From: Gordius sp. MW1
Taxonomy: Eukaryota; Nematomorpha; Gordioida; Gordea; Gordiidae
Reading direction: 5' to 3'
Length of the DNA: 64,000 nt
Assembly (NCBI GenBank): GCA_964036665.1
Contig: OZ038533.1
Coordinates: forward strand, 9,880,413 to 9,944,412
A program made the translations under genes and the position numbers. The notes beneath the pieces are model-generated. The model worked only from the letters and a program-made list of their open reading frames with translations, did no database searches and was not told the DNA's origin. How positions within the stretch are numbered: the first letter of the stretch is position 1; each line of letters opens with the position of its first letter. Below, piece by piece: positions 1 through 11,925 of the stretch.

Positions 1-787
1 ATAATCTAAACGCAACACTAAAATTTTAATTTCTCTCAATCTAAAACTTCCCCCCGTGAAAAAATTCTTATCGAGATTCTAACAAATACATAATGCTAAG
101 AATATTTACTAACTTTCAAAGATTTTTTCAGCCCCCTTTCGAAAGAATATGAAAAAAAAAATTTTCAATTTTTTTGTTCAACCATAAGCCCCTTATGAAA
201 GTTTTCGATATTAGAATTGAATTCCGAAAAAAAAAATTTTTTGATCAGTCATCAGAAATTTTGGACTTTAAATCACGATCGCATGAGCTTGTTTCACAAA
301 AACTGGAGACACGCTTAAAAAGCGATATTGAAACAATCTAAACGCAACACGTAAATTTTAATTTCTCTCTAAAACTTCCCCCCGTGCAAAAATTCTTATC
401 GAGATTCTAACAAGGACATAATGCTAAGAATATTTACTAACTTTCAAAGATTTTTTCAGCCCCCTTTTGAATGAATATGAAAAAAAATATTTTTTTCGAC
501 CTCAAATTTTTTTCAATTTTTTTGTTCAACTATAAACCCCTCATGAAAGTTTTCGATATCAGAGGTGAATTCCGAAAAAAAAAAAATTTTTGATCAGTCA
601 TCAGAAATTTTTAACTTTAAATCACGATCGCATGAGCTTGTTTCACAAAAACTGGAGACACTCTTATAAGGCGATATTGAAACAATCTAAACGCAACACG
701 TAAATTTTAATTTCTCTCAATCTAAAACTTCCCCCCGTGCAAAAATTCTTATCGAGATTCTAACAAGGACATAATGCTAAGAATATT

Positions 788-812
788 TACTAACTTTCGA
801 AGATTTTTTCAG
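788..812 (+). other. 3' splice-site-like string in each monomer
   Basis: TACTAAC (788-794) is followed nine bases later by TTTTTTCAG (804-812). This matches a strong branch point plus polypyrimidine tract plus CAG acceptor. It is present in almost every monomer, except those with the 13595-type and 55945-type deletions. No transcript or exon is known here, so this is a sequence resemblance only. Confidence 0.4.
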
Positions 813-823
813 CCCCCTTTTGA

Positions 824-1174
824 ATGAATATGAAAAAAAATATTTTTTTCGACCTCAAATTTTTTTTAATTTTTTTGTTCAACTATAAACCCCTCATGAA
901 AGTTTTCGATGTCAGAGGTGAATTCAGGGAAAAAAATTTTTTGATATGTCATCAGAAATTTTTAACTTTAAATCACGATCGCATGAGCTTGTTTCACAAA
1001 AACTGGAGACACTCTTATAAGGCGATATTGAAACAATCTAAACGCAACACGTAAATTTTAATTTCTCTCAATCTAAAACTTCTCCCCGTGCAAAAATTCT
1101 TATCGAGATTCTAACAAGGACATAATGCTAAGAATATTTACTAACTTTCAAAGATTTTTTCAGCCCCCTTTTGA
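824..1174 (+). repeat. Reference full-length monomer (type A2, 351 bp)
   Basis: This is a convenient reference unit, taken from ATGAATATG to the base before the next ATGAATATG at 1175. It contains a near-perfect A-tract/T-tract palindrome just after its start, a second polyT pair, the TATAAACCCC segment, an EcoRI site in GGTGAATTCAGGG, an A/T tract, the PvuI site CGATCG, GTTTCACAAAAACTGG, CTCTTATAAGGCG, TTCCCCCCGTG, and a TACTAAC-polyT-CAG tail. Type A2 is recognised by GATGTCAG, TTCAGGGAAAA and the CTCTTATAAGG end. Type A1 has GATATCAG and TTCCG. Type A3 has TTCAGGAAAA and a CTCTTAAAAG end. The phase chosen for the monomer start is arbitrary. Confidence 0.95.
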
Positions 1175-1525
1175 ATGAATATGAAAAAAAATATTTTTTT
1201 CGACCTCAAATTTTTTTTAATTTTTTTGTTCAACTATAAACCCCTCATGAAAGTTTTCGATGTCAGAGGTGAATTCAGGAAAAAAAATTTTTTGATATGT
1301 CATCAGAAATTTTTAACTTTAAATCACGATCGCATGAGCTTGTTTCACAAAAACTGGAGACACTCTTAAAAGACGATATTGAAACAATCTAAACGCAACA
1401 CTTAAATTTTAATTTCTCTCAATCTAAAACTTCCCCCCGTGCAAAAATTCTTATCGAGATTCTAACAAATACATAATGCTAAGAATATTTACTAACTTTC
1501 AAAGATTTTTTCAGCCCCCTTTCGA

Positions 1526-1853
1526 AAGAATATGAAAAAAAAAATTTTCAATTTTTTTGTTCAACCATAAGCCCCTTATGAAAGTTTTCGATATCAGAAT
1601 TGAATTCCGAAAAAAAAAAATTTTTGATCAGTCATCAGAAATTTTGGACTTTAAATCACGATCGCATGAGCTTGTTTCACAAAAACTGGAGACCCGCTTA
1701 AAAAGCGATATTGAAACAATCTAAACGCAACACGTAAATTTTAATTTCTCTCTAAAACTTCCCCCCGTGCAAAAATTCTTATCGAGATTCTAACAAGGAC
1801 ATAATGCTAAGAATATTTACTAACTTTCAAAGATTTTTTCAGCCCCCTTTTGA
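1526..1853 (+). repeat. Monomer type B (328 bp)
   Basis: A shorter structural class. It starts CGAAAGAATATG instead of TGAATGAATATG, and the segment TATTTTTTTCGACCTCAAA is absent, so the first A-tract runs straight into TTTTCAATTTTTTTG. It also has CCATAAGCCCC and TCAGAATTGAATTCC in this block. Related copies lie at 143-470, 7160, 9533, 10563 and 11594. The block deletion fully explains the 23-bp length difference from type A. Confidence 0.93.
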
Positions 1854-2906
1854 ATGAATATGAAAAAAAATATTTTTTCGACCTCAAATTTTTTTCAATT
1901 TTTTTGTTCAACTATAAACCCCTCATGAAAGTTATCGATATCAGAGGTGAATTCCGAAAAAAAAAAAATTTTTGATCAGTCATCAGAAATTTTTAACTTT
2001 AAATCACGATCGCATGAGCTTGTTTCACAAAAACTGGAGACACTCTTATAAGGCGATATTGAAACAATCTAAACGCAACACGTAAATTTTAATTTCTCTC
2101 AATCTAAAACTTCCCCCCGTTCAAAAATTCTTATCGAGATTCTAACAAGGACATAATGCTAAGAATATTTACTAACTTTCGAAGATTTTTTCAGCCCCCT
2201 TTTGAATGAATATGAAAAAAAATATTTTTTTCGACCTCAAATTTTTTTTAATTTTTTTGTTCAACTATAAACCCCTCATGAAAGTTTTCGATGTCAGAGG
2301 TGAATTCAGGGAAAAAAAATTTATGATATGTCATCAGAAATTTTTAACTTTAAATCACGATGGCATGAGCTTGTTTCACAAAAACTGGAGACACTCTTAT
2401 AAGGCGATATTGAAACAATCTAAACGCAACACGTAAATTTTAATTTCTCTCAATCTAAAACTTCCCCCCGTGCAAAAATTCTTATCGAGATTCTAACAAG
2501 GACATAATGCTAAGAATATTTACTAACTTTCAAAGATTTTTTCAGCCCCCTTTTGAATGAATATGAAAAAAAATATTTTTTCGACATCAAATTTTTTTCA
2601 ATTTTTTTGTTCAACTATAAACCCCTAATGAAAGTTTTCGATATCAAAGGTGAATTCCGAAAAAAAATTTTTTTGATATGTCATCAGAAATTTTTAACTT
2701 TAAATCACGATCGCATGAGCTTGTTTCACAAAAACTGGAGACACTCTTAAAAGGCGATATTGAAACAATCTAAACGCAACCCTTAAATTGTAATTTCTCT
2801 CAATCTAAAACTTCCCCCCGTGCAAAAATTCTTATCGAGATTCTAACAAATACATAATGCTAAGAATATTTACTAACTTTCAAAGATTTTTTCAGCCCCC
2901 TTTCAA

Positions 2907-3144
2907 AAGAATATGAAAAAAAATTTTCAATTTTTTTGTTCAACAATAAACCCCTCATGAAAGTTTTCGATATCAGAGGTGAATTCCGAAATGAAACAAT
3001 CAAAACGCAACACATAAATTTTAATTTCTCTCAATCTAAAACTTCCCCCCGTGCAAAAATTCTTGTCGAGATTCTAACAAGGACATAATGCTAAGAATAT
3101 TTACTAAGTACTAACTTTCAAAGATTTTTTCAGCCCCCTTTTAA
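2907..3144 (+). repeat. Monomer type E, internally deleted (238 bp)
   Basis: About 90-110 bp are missing: GGTGAATTCCGAAA is joined directly to TGAAACAATC, removing the A/T tract, the PvuI region and the GTTTCACAAAAACTGG box. The tail carries a small insertion giving TTTACTAAGTACTAAC (or ..AAGGACTAAC / ..AATTACTAAC elsewhere), which duplicates part of the TACTAAC motif. E monomers recur with the same deletion joint near 16563, 17502, 18776, 21714, 22669, 25665, 27265, 28568 and 31558, and in the second super-unit. The deletion therefore arose once and was spread by amplification. E is followed each time by a monomer starting TTTTAAAAGAATATG. Confidence 0.92.
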
Positions 3145-4498
3145 AAGAATATGAAAAAAAAAATTTTTCGACCTCAAAATATTTTTCAATTTTTTTGTTC
3201 AACCATAAACCCCTAATGAAAGTTTTCGATATCAGAGGTGAATTCCGAAAAAAAAATTTTTTTGATCAGTCATCAGAAATTTTTTACTTTAAATCACTAT
3301 CGCATGAGCTTGTTTCACAAAAACTGGAGACACGCTTAAAAAGCGATATTGAAACAATCTAAACGCAACACGTAAACTTTTATTTCTCTCAATCAAAAAC
3401 TTCTTCCCGTTCAAAAATTATTATCAAGATTCTAACAAGGACATAATACTAAGAATATTTACTAACTTTCAAAGATTTTTTCAGCCCCCTTTTGAATGAA
3501 TATGAAAAAAAATATTTTTTTCGACCTCAAATTTTTTTTAATTTTTTTGTTCAACTATAAACCCCTCATGAAAGTTTTCGATGTCAGAGGTGAATTCCGG
3601 AAAATTTTTTTTTGATATGTCATCAGAAATTTTTAACTTTAAATCACGATCGCATGAGCTTGTTTCACAAAAACTGGAGACACTCTTAAAAGGCGATATT
3701 GAAACAATCTAAACGCAACACTTAAATTTTAATTTCTCTCAATCTAAAACTTCCCCCCCGTGCAAAAATTCTTATCGAGATTCTAACAAATACATAATGC
3801 TAAGAATATTTACTAACTTTCAAAGATTTTTTCAGCCCTCTTTCGAAAGAATATGAAAAAAAAAATTTTCAATTTTTTTGTTCAACCATAAGCCCTTCAT
3901 TAAAGTTTTCGATATCATAGGTGAATTCCGAAAATTAAAATTTTTTTGATCAGTCATCAGAAATTTTTAACTTTAAATCACGATCGCATGAGCTTGTTTC
4001 ACAAAAACTGGAGACACTCTATAAAAGCGATATTGAAACAATCTAAACGCAACATTTAAATTTTAATTTCTCTCAATCTAAAACTTCCCCCCGTGCAAAA
4101 ATTCTTGTAGAGATTCTAACAAGGACATAATGCTAAGAATATTTACTAACCTTCAAAGATTTTTTCAGCCCCCTTTTGAATGAATATGAAAAAAAATATT
4201 TTTTTCGACCTCAAATTTTTTTTCAATTTTTTTATTCAACTATAAACCCCTCATGAAAGTTTTCGATATCAGAGGTGAATTCCGAAAATTAAAATTTTTT
4301 TGATCAGTCATCAGAAATTTTTAACTTTAAATCACGATCGCATGAGCTTGAAAAGCGATATTAAAACAATCTAAACGCAACATTTAAATTTTAATTTCTC
4401 TCAATCTAAAACTTCCCCCCGTGCAAAAATTCTTATAGAGAGGACATAATGCTAAGAATATTTACTAACTTTAAAAGATTTTTTCAGCCCCCTTTTGA

Positions 4499-4824
4499 AT
4501 GAATATGAAAAAAAATATATTTTTCGATCTCAAATTTTTTCAATTTTTTTGTTCAACTATAAACCCATCATGAAAGTTTTCGATATCAGAGGTGAATTCC
4601 GAAAATTAAAATTTTTTTGATCAGTCATCAGAAATTTTTAACTTTAAATAACGATCGCATGAGCTTGAAAAGCGATATTGAAACAATCTAAACGCAACAC
4701 TTAAATTTTAATTTCTCTCAATTTAAAACTTCCCCCCGTGCAAAAATTCTTATCGAGATTCTAACAAGGACATAATGCTAAGAATATTTACTAACTTTCA
4801 AAGATTTTTTCAGCCCCCTTTTAA
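4499..4824 (+). repeat. Monomer type F lacking the GTTTCACAAAAACTGG box
   Basis: GCATGAGCTTG is joined directly to AAAAGCGATATTG, which removes the GTTTCACAAAAACTGGAGAC segment. This copy also has ATATATTTTTCGATCTC and a shortened TTCTTATAGAGAGGACATAATG. Five such monomers lie in a row between 4180 and about 5770; two are kept at about 20051-20684 and again 17,813 bp further on. Confidence 0.9.
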
Positions 4825-6058
4825 GTGAATATGAAAAAAAATATTTTTTTCGACCTCAAATTTATTTCAATTTTTTTGTTCAACTATAAACCCCTTATGA
4901 AAGTTTTCGATATCAGAGGTGAATTCCAAAAATTAAAATTTTTTTGATCAGTCATCAGAAATTTTTAACTTTAAATCACGATCGCATGAGCTTGAAAAGC
5001 GATATTGAAACAATCTAAACGCAACATTTAAATTTTAATTTCTCTCAATCTAAAACTTCCCCCCGTGCAAAAATTCTTATAGAGAGGACATAATGCTAAG
5101 AATATTTACTAACTTTCAAAGATTTTTTCAGCCCCCTTTTGAATAAATATGAAAAAAAATATTTTTTTCGACCTCAAATTTTTTTTAATTTTTTTATTCA
5201 ACTATAAACCCCTCATGAAAGTTTTCGATATCAGAGGTGAATTCCGAAAATTAAAATTTTTTTGATCAGTCATCAGAAATTTTTAACTTTAAATCACGAT
5301 CGCATGAGCTTGAAAAGCGATATTGAAACAATCTAAACGCAACATTTAAATTTTAATTTCTCTCAATCTAAAACTTCCCCCCGTGCAAAAATTCTTATAG
5401 AGAGGACATAATGCTAAGAATATTTACTAACTTTAAAAGATTTTTTCAGCCCCCTTTTGAATGAATATGAAAAAAAATATATTTTTCGATCTCAAATTTT
5501 TCAATTTTTTTGTTCAACTATAAACCCATCATGAAAGTTTTCGATATCAGAGGTGAATTCCGAAAATTAAAATTTTTTTGATCAGTCATCAGAAATTTTT
5601 AACTTTAAATAACGATCGCATGAGCTGAAAAGCGATATTGAAACAATCTAAACGCAACACTTAAATTTTAATTTCTCTCAATTTAAAACTTCCCCCCGTG
5701 CAATTCTTATAGAGTGGCATAATGCTAAGAATATTTACTAACTTTCAAAGATTTTTTCAGCCCCCTTTTGAATAAATATGAAAAAAAATATTTTTTTCGA
5801 CCTCAAATTTATTTCAATTTTTTTGTTCAACTATAAACCCCTTATGAAAGTTTTCGATATCAGAGGTGAATTCCAAAAAAAAAAATTTTGATATGTCATC
5901 AGAAATTTTTAAATTTAAATCACGATCGCATGAGCTTGTTTCACAAAAACTGGAGACACTCTTAAGAGGCGATATTGAAACAATCTAAACGCAACACGTA
6001 AATTTTAATTTCTCTCAATCTAAAACTTCCCCCCGTGAAAAATTCTTATCGAGAGGAC

Positions 6059-6116
6059 ATAATGGTAAGAATATTTACTAACTTTCAATAATGCTAAGAA
6101 TATTTACTAACTTTTA
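6059..6116 (+). repeat. 29-bp direct duplication inside a monomer
   Basis: Two adjacent 29-bp copies, 6059-6087 and 6088-6116, each run from ATAATG through TAAGAATATTTACTAAC. The first has ATGGTAAG, the second ATGCTAAG. The same structure recurs near 12895-12950, 22235-22290, 28138-28195, 40050-40105 and 45950-46010, and in reverse orientation near 60310-60360 and 61355-61410. Confidence 0.9.
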
Positions 6117-7159
6117 AAGATTTTTTCAGCCCCCTTTTGAATGAATATGAAAAAAAATATTTTTTTCGACCTCAAATTTTTTTCAACCATAAACCCCTCA
6201 TGAAAGTTTTCGATATCAGAGGTGAATTCCGAAAAAAAAATTTTTTTGATAAGTCATCAGAAATTTTTAACTATAAATCACGATCGCATGAGCTTGTTTC
6301 ACAAAAACTGGAGACACGCTTAAAAAGCGATATTGAAACGATCTAAACGCAACACGTAAATTTTACTTTCTTCAATCTAAAACTTCCTCCGTGCAAAAAT
6401 TCTTATCGAGATTCTAACAAGGACATAATGCTAAGAATATTTACTAACTTTCAAAGATTTTTTCAGCCCCCTTTCGAAAAAATATGAAAAAAAATTTTTT
6501 CAATTTTTTTGTTCAACCATAAACCCCTCATGAAAGTTTTCGATATCAGAGATGAATTCCGAAAAAAAAAAATTTTTGATCAGTCATCAGAAATTTTTTA
6601 CTTTAAATCACTATCGCATGAGCTTGTTTCACAAAAACTGGAGACACGCTTAAAAAGCGATATTGAAACAATCTAAACGCAACACGTAAATTTTTATTTC
6701 TCTCAATCTTAAACTTCCCCCCGTGCAAAAATTCTTATCGAGATTCTAACAAATACATAATGCTAAGAATAATTTCTAACTTTCAAAGATTTTTTCAGCC
6801 CCCTTTTGAATGAATATGAAAAAAAATATTTTTTTCGACCTCAAATTTTTTTCAATTTTTTTGTTCAACTATAAACCCCTAATGAAAGTTTTCGATATCA
6901 GAGGTGAATTCCGAAAAAAAAATTTTTTGATATGTCAGCAGAAATTTTTAACTTTAAATCACGATCGCATGAGCTTGTTTCACAAAAACTGGAGACACTC
7001 TTAAAAGGCGATATTGAATAATCTAAACGCAACACTAAAATTTTAATTTCTCTCAATCTAAAACTTCCCCCCGTGAAAAAATTCTTATCGAGATTCTAAC
7101 AAATACATAATGCTAAGAATATTTACTAACTTTCAAAGATTTTTTCAGCCCCCTTTCGA

Positions 7160-8477
7160 AAGAATATGAAAAAAAAAATTTTCAATTTTTTTGTTCAACC
7201 ATAAGCCCCTTATGAAAGTTTTCGATATTAGAATTGAATTCCGAAAAAAAAAATTTTTTGATCAGTCATCAGAAATTTTGGACTTTAAATCACGATCGCA
7301 TGAGCTTGTTTCACAAAAACTGGAGACACGCTTAAAAAGCGATATTGAAACAATCTAAACGCAACACGTAAATTTTACTTTCTTCAATCTAAAACTTCCT
7401 CCGTGCAAAATTTCTTATCGAGATTCTAACAAGGACATAATGCTAAGAATATTTACTAACTTTCAAAGATTTTTTCAGCCCCCTTTCGAAAAAATATGAA
7501 AAAAAATTTTTTCAATTTTTTTGTTCGACCATAAACCCCTCATGAAAGTTTTCGATATCAGAGATGAATTCCGAAAAAAAAAAATTTTTGATCAGTCATC
7601 AGAAATTTTGGACTTTAAATCACGATCGCATGAGCTTGTTTCACAAAAACTGGAGACACGCTTAAAAAGCGATATTGAAACAATCTAAACGCAACACGTA
7701 AATTTTACTTTCTTCAATCTAAAACTTCCTCCGTGCAAAAATTCTTATCGAGATTCTAACAAGGACATAATGCTAAGAATATTTACTAACTTTCAAAGAT
7801 TTTTTCAGCCCCCTTTCGAAAGAATATGAAAAAAAAAATTTTCAATTTTTTTGTTCAACCATAAGCCCCTTATGAAAGTTTTCGATATTAGAATTGAATT
7901 CCGAAAAAAAAAATTTTTTGATAAGTCATCAGAAATTTTTAACTATAAATCACGATCGCATGAGCTTGTTTCACAAAAACTGGAGACACGCTTAAAAAGC
8001 GATATTGAAACGATCTAAACGCAACACGTAAATTTTACTTTCTTCAATCTAAAACTTCCTCCGTGCAAAAATTCTTATCGAGATTCTAACAAGGACATAA
8101 TGCTAAGAATATTTACTAACTTTCAAAGATTTTTTCAGCCCCCTTTCGAAAAAATATGAAAAAAAATTTTTTCAATTTTTTTGTTCAACCATAAACCCCT
8201 CATGAAAGTTTTCGATATCAGAGATGAATTCCGAAAAAAAAAATTTTTTGATCAGTCATCAGAAATTTTGGACTTTAAATCACGATCGCATGAGCTTGTT
8301 TCACAAAAACTGGAGACACGCTTAAAAAGCGATATTGAAACAATCTAAACGCAACACGTAAATTTTAATTTCTCTCTAAAACTTCCCCCCGTGCAAAAAT
8401 TCTTATCGAGATTCTAACAAGGACATAATGCTAAGAATATTTACTAACTTTCAAAGATTTTTTCAGCCCCCTTTTGA
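7160..8477 (+). repeat. 660-bp dimer HOR of B-type monomers
   Basis: Two kinds of B monomer alternate. B1 (CGAAAGAATATG, CCATAAGCCCC, ATTAGAATTG) starts at 7160 and 7820; B2 (CGAAAAAATATG, CCATAAACCCC, CAGAGATGAATTCC) starts at 7490 and 8150. The marker ACTTTCTTCAATC with TTCCTCCGTG recurs at 7381, 7711 and 8041, exactly 330 bp apart, and once before the block at 6369. The surrounding sequence matches 1-480, so about 990 bp was gained relative to that region. Confidence 0.88.
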
Positions 8478-11400
8478 ATGAATATGAAAAAAAATATTTT
8501 TTTCGACCTCAAATTTTTTTCAATTTTTTTGTTCAACTATAAACCCCTCATGAAAGTTTTCGATATCAGAGGTGAATTCCGAAAAAAAAAAAAATTTTGA
8601 TCAGTCATCAGAAATTTTTAACTTTAAATCACGATCGCATGAGCTTGTTTCACAAAAACTGGAGACACTCTTATAAGGCGATATTGAAACAATCTAAACG
8701 CAACACGTAAATTTTAATTTCTCTCAATCTAAAACTTCCCCCCGTGCAAAAATTCTTATCGAGATTCTAACAAGGACATAATGCTAAGAATATTTACTAA
8801 CTTTCGAAGATTTTTTCAGCCCCCTTTTGAATGAATATGAAAAAAAATATTTTTTTCGACCTCAAATTTTTTTTAATTTTTTTGTTCAACTATAAACCCC
8901 TCATGAAAGTTTTCGATGTCAGAGGTGAATTCAGGGAAAAAATTTTTTTGATATGTCATCAGAAATTTTTAACTTTAAATCACGATCGCATGAGCTTGTT
9001 TCACAAAAACTGGAGACACTCTTATAAGGCGATATTGAAACAATCTAAACGCAACACGTAAATTTTAATTTCTCTCAATCTAAAACTTCCCCCCGTGCAA
9101 AAATTCTTATCGAGATTCTAACAAGGACATAATGCTAAGAATATTTACTAACTTTCAAAGATTTTTTCAGCCCCCTTTTGAATGAATATGAAAAAAAATA
9201 TTTTTTTCGACCTCAAATTTTTTTTAATTTTTTTGTTCAACTATAAACCCCTCATGAAAGTTTTCGATGTCAGAGGTGAATTCAGGAAAAAAAATTTTTT
9301 GATATGTCATCAGAAATTTTTAACTTTAAATCACGATCGCATGAGCTTGTTTCACAAAAACTGGAGACACTCTTAAAAGACGATATTGAAACAATCTAAA
9401 CGCAACACTTAAATTTTAATTTCTCTCAATCTAAAACTTCCCCCCGTGCAAAAATTCTTATCGAGATTCTAACAAATACATAATGCTAAAAATATTTACT
9501 AACTTTCAAAGATTTTTTCAGCCCCCTTTCGAAAGAATATGAAAAAAAAAATTTTCAATTTTTTTGTTCAACCATAAGCCCCTTATGAAAGTTTTCGATA
9601 TCAGAATTGAATTCCGAAAAAAAAAAATTTTTGATCAGTCATCAGAAATTTTGGACTTTAAATCACGATCGCATGAGCTTGTTTCACAAAAACTGGAGAC
9701 ACGCTTAAAAAGCGATATTGAAACAATCTAAACGCAACACGTAAATTTTAATTTCTCTCTAAAACTTCCCCCCGTGCAAAAATTCTTATCGAGATTCTAA
9801 CAAGGACATAATGCTAAGAATATTTACTAACTTTCAAAGATTTTTTCAGCCCCCTTTTGAATGAATATGAAAAAAAATATTTTTTCGACCTCAAATTTTT
9901 TTCAATTTTTTTGTTCAACTATAAACCCCTCATGAAAGTTTTCGATATCAGAGGTGAATTCCGAAAAAAAAAAATTTTTGATCAGTCATCAGAAATTTTT
10001 AACTTTAAATCACGATCGCATGAGCTTGTTTCACAAAAACTGGAGACACTCTTATAAGGCGATATTGAAACAATCTAAACGCAACACGTAAATTTTAATT
10101 TCTCTCAATCTAAAACTTCCCCCCGTGCAAAAATTCTTATCGAGATTCTAACAAGGACATAATGCTAAGAATATTTACTAACTTTCAAAGATTTTTTCAG
10201 CCCCCTTTTGAATGAATATGAAAAAAAATATTTTTTTCGACCTCAAATTTTTTTTAATATTTTTATTCAACTATAAACCCCTCATGAAAGTTTTCGATGT
10301 CAGAGGTGAATTCAGGAAAAAAATTTTTTTGATATGTCATCAGAAATTTTTAACTTTAAATCACGATCGCATGAGCTTGTTTCACAAAAACTGGAGACAC
10401 TCTTAAAAGGCGATATTGAAACAATCTAAACGCAACACTTAAATTTTAATTTCTCTCAATCTAAAACTTCCCCCCGTGCAAAAATTCTTATCGAGATTCT
10501 AACAAATACATAATGCTAAGAATATTTACTAACTTTCAAAGATTTTTTCAGCCCCCTTTCGAAAGAATATGAAAAAAAAAATTTTCAATTTTTTTGTTCA
10601 ACCATAAGCCCCTTATGAAAGTTTTCGATATCAGAATTGAATTCCGAAAAAAAAATTTTTTTGATCAGTCATCAGAAATTTTTGGACTTTAAATCACGAT
10701 CGCATGAGCTTGTTTCACAAAACTGGAGACACGCTTAAAAAGCGATATTGAAACAATCTAAACGCAACACGTAAATTTTAATTTCTCTCTAAAACTTCCC
10801 CCCGTGCAAAAATTCTTATCGAGATTCTAACAAGGACATAATGCTAAGAATATTTACTAACTTTCAAAGATTTTTTCAGCCCCCTTTTGAATGAATATGA
10901 AAAAAAATATTTTTTTCGACCTCAAATTTTTTCAATTTTTTTGTTCAACTATAAACCCCTCATGAAAGTTTTCGATATCAGAGGTGAATTCCGAAAAAAA
11001 AAAAATTTTTGATCAGTCATCAGAAATTTTTAACTTTAAATCACGATCGCATGAGCTTGTTTCACAAAAACTGGAGACACTCTTATAAGGCGATATTGAA
11101 ACAATCTAAACGCAACACGTAAATTTTAATTTCTCTCAATCTAAAACTTCCCCCCGTGCAAAAATTCTTATCGAGATTCTAACAAGGACATAATGCTAAG
11201 AATATTTACTAACTTTCGAAGATTTTTTCAGCCCCCTTTTGAATGAATATGAAAAAAAATATTTTTTTCGACCTCAAATTTTTTTTAATTTTTTTGTTCA
11301 ACTATAAACCCCTCATGAAAGTTTTCGATGTCAGAGGTGAATTCAGGGAAAAAAAAATTTTGATATGTCATCAGAAATTTTTAACTTTAAATCACGATCG

Positions 11401-11925
11401 CATGAGCTTGTTTCACAAAAACTGGAGACACTCTTAAAAGGCGATATTGAAACAATCTAAACGCAACACTTAAATTTTAATTTCTCTCAATCTAAAACTT
11501 CCCCCCGTGCAAAAATTCTTATCGAGATTCTAACAAATACATAATGCTAAGAATATTTACTAACTTTCAAAGATTTTTTCAGCCCCCTTTCGAAAGAATA
11601 TGAAAAAAAAATTTTTCAATTTTTTTGTTCAACCATAAGCCCCTCATGAAAGTTTTCGATATCAGAATTGAATTCCGAAAAAAAAAAATTTTTGATCAGT
11701 CATCAGAAATTTTGGACTTTAAATCACGATCGCATGAGCTTGTTTCACAAAAACTGGAGACACGCTTAAAAAGCGATATTGTAACAATCTAAACGCAACA
11801 CGTAAATTTTACTTTCTCTCAATCTAAAACTTCCCCCCGTGCAAAATTTCTTATCGAGATTCTAACAAGGACATAATGCTAAGAATATTTACTAACTTTC
11901 AAAGATTTTTTCAGCCCCCTTTTGA
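8478..11925 (+). repeat. HOR block changing from four to three monomers
   Basis: Starts are A1 8478, A2 8831, A3 9182, B 9533, A1 9861, A3 10212, B 10563, A1 10891, A2/A3 hybrid 11243, B 11594. The first part matches 471-1853 with a constant offset of 8,007 bp at A2 and A3. After that the unit is A3-B-A1, repeating every 1,030 and 1,031 bp (9182, 10212, 11243). One monomer per unit has been lost compared with the four-monomer form at 143-2906. Confidence 0.85.

Larger units (their letters stand above)
143..2906 (+). repeat. Four-monomer HOR B-A1-A2-A3, two copies
   Basis: The order B (143-470), A1 (471-823), A2 (824-1174), A3 (1175-1525) is repeated as B (1526-1853), A1 (1854-2205), A2 (2206-2556), A3-like (2557-2906). 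Corresponding starts are 1,382-1,383 bp apart. Shared diagnostics include TTTCGAAGATT before both A2 copies and CTCTTATAAGG at the ends of both A1 and A2 copies. The last monomer has GACATCAAA and ATCAAAGG, and is shared with 17152 and 34965. Confidence 0.85.
4180..6140 (+). repeat. Three-monomer HOR of F-type monomers (about 962 bp)
   Basis: Monomer starts at 4180, 4499 and 4825 correspond to 5143, 5461 and 5772. Offsets are 963, 962 and 947 bp. The pairs share GTTTTTTTATTCAAC, then ATATATTTTTCGATCTC with AAATAACGATCG, then TTTATTTCAATTTTTTTG. The second copy of the third monomer has regained the full GTTTCACAAAAACTGG box and has CTTAAGAGGCG, so the two trimers are not identical. Confidence 0.82.
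2557..7017 (+). repeat. Variable block P, paralogous to 17152-21570
   Basis: The succession is A (ATCAAAGG variant), E, G (TTTTAAAAGAATATG), A (TTCCGGAAAA), B (CTTCATTAAAG), F-type monomers, a GAATAAATATG monomer, D, B-like, A. The same order starts at 17152, but the two blocks differ in copy number: the E-G-A-B group (2907-4179, 1,273 bp) is single here and double there, and the F trimer is double here and single there. About 14.6 kb separates the two blocks. Confidence 0.85.

Noticed and set aside
824-1174. TATA box (TATAAACCCC) and poly(A) signal (AATAAACCCC in E and some B monomers) as real promoter or terminator
   Set aside because: Both come from one variable position in the same monomer segment (CTATAAAC, CCATAAAC, CAATAAAC) in very AT-rich DNA. 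There is no evidence of transcription start or end.
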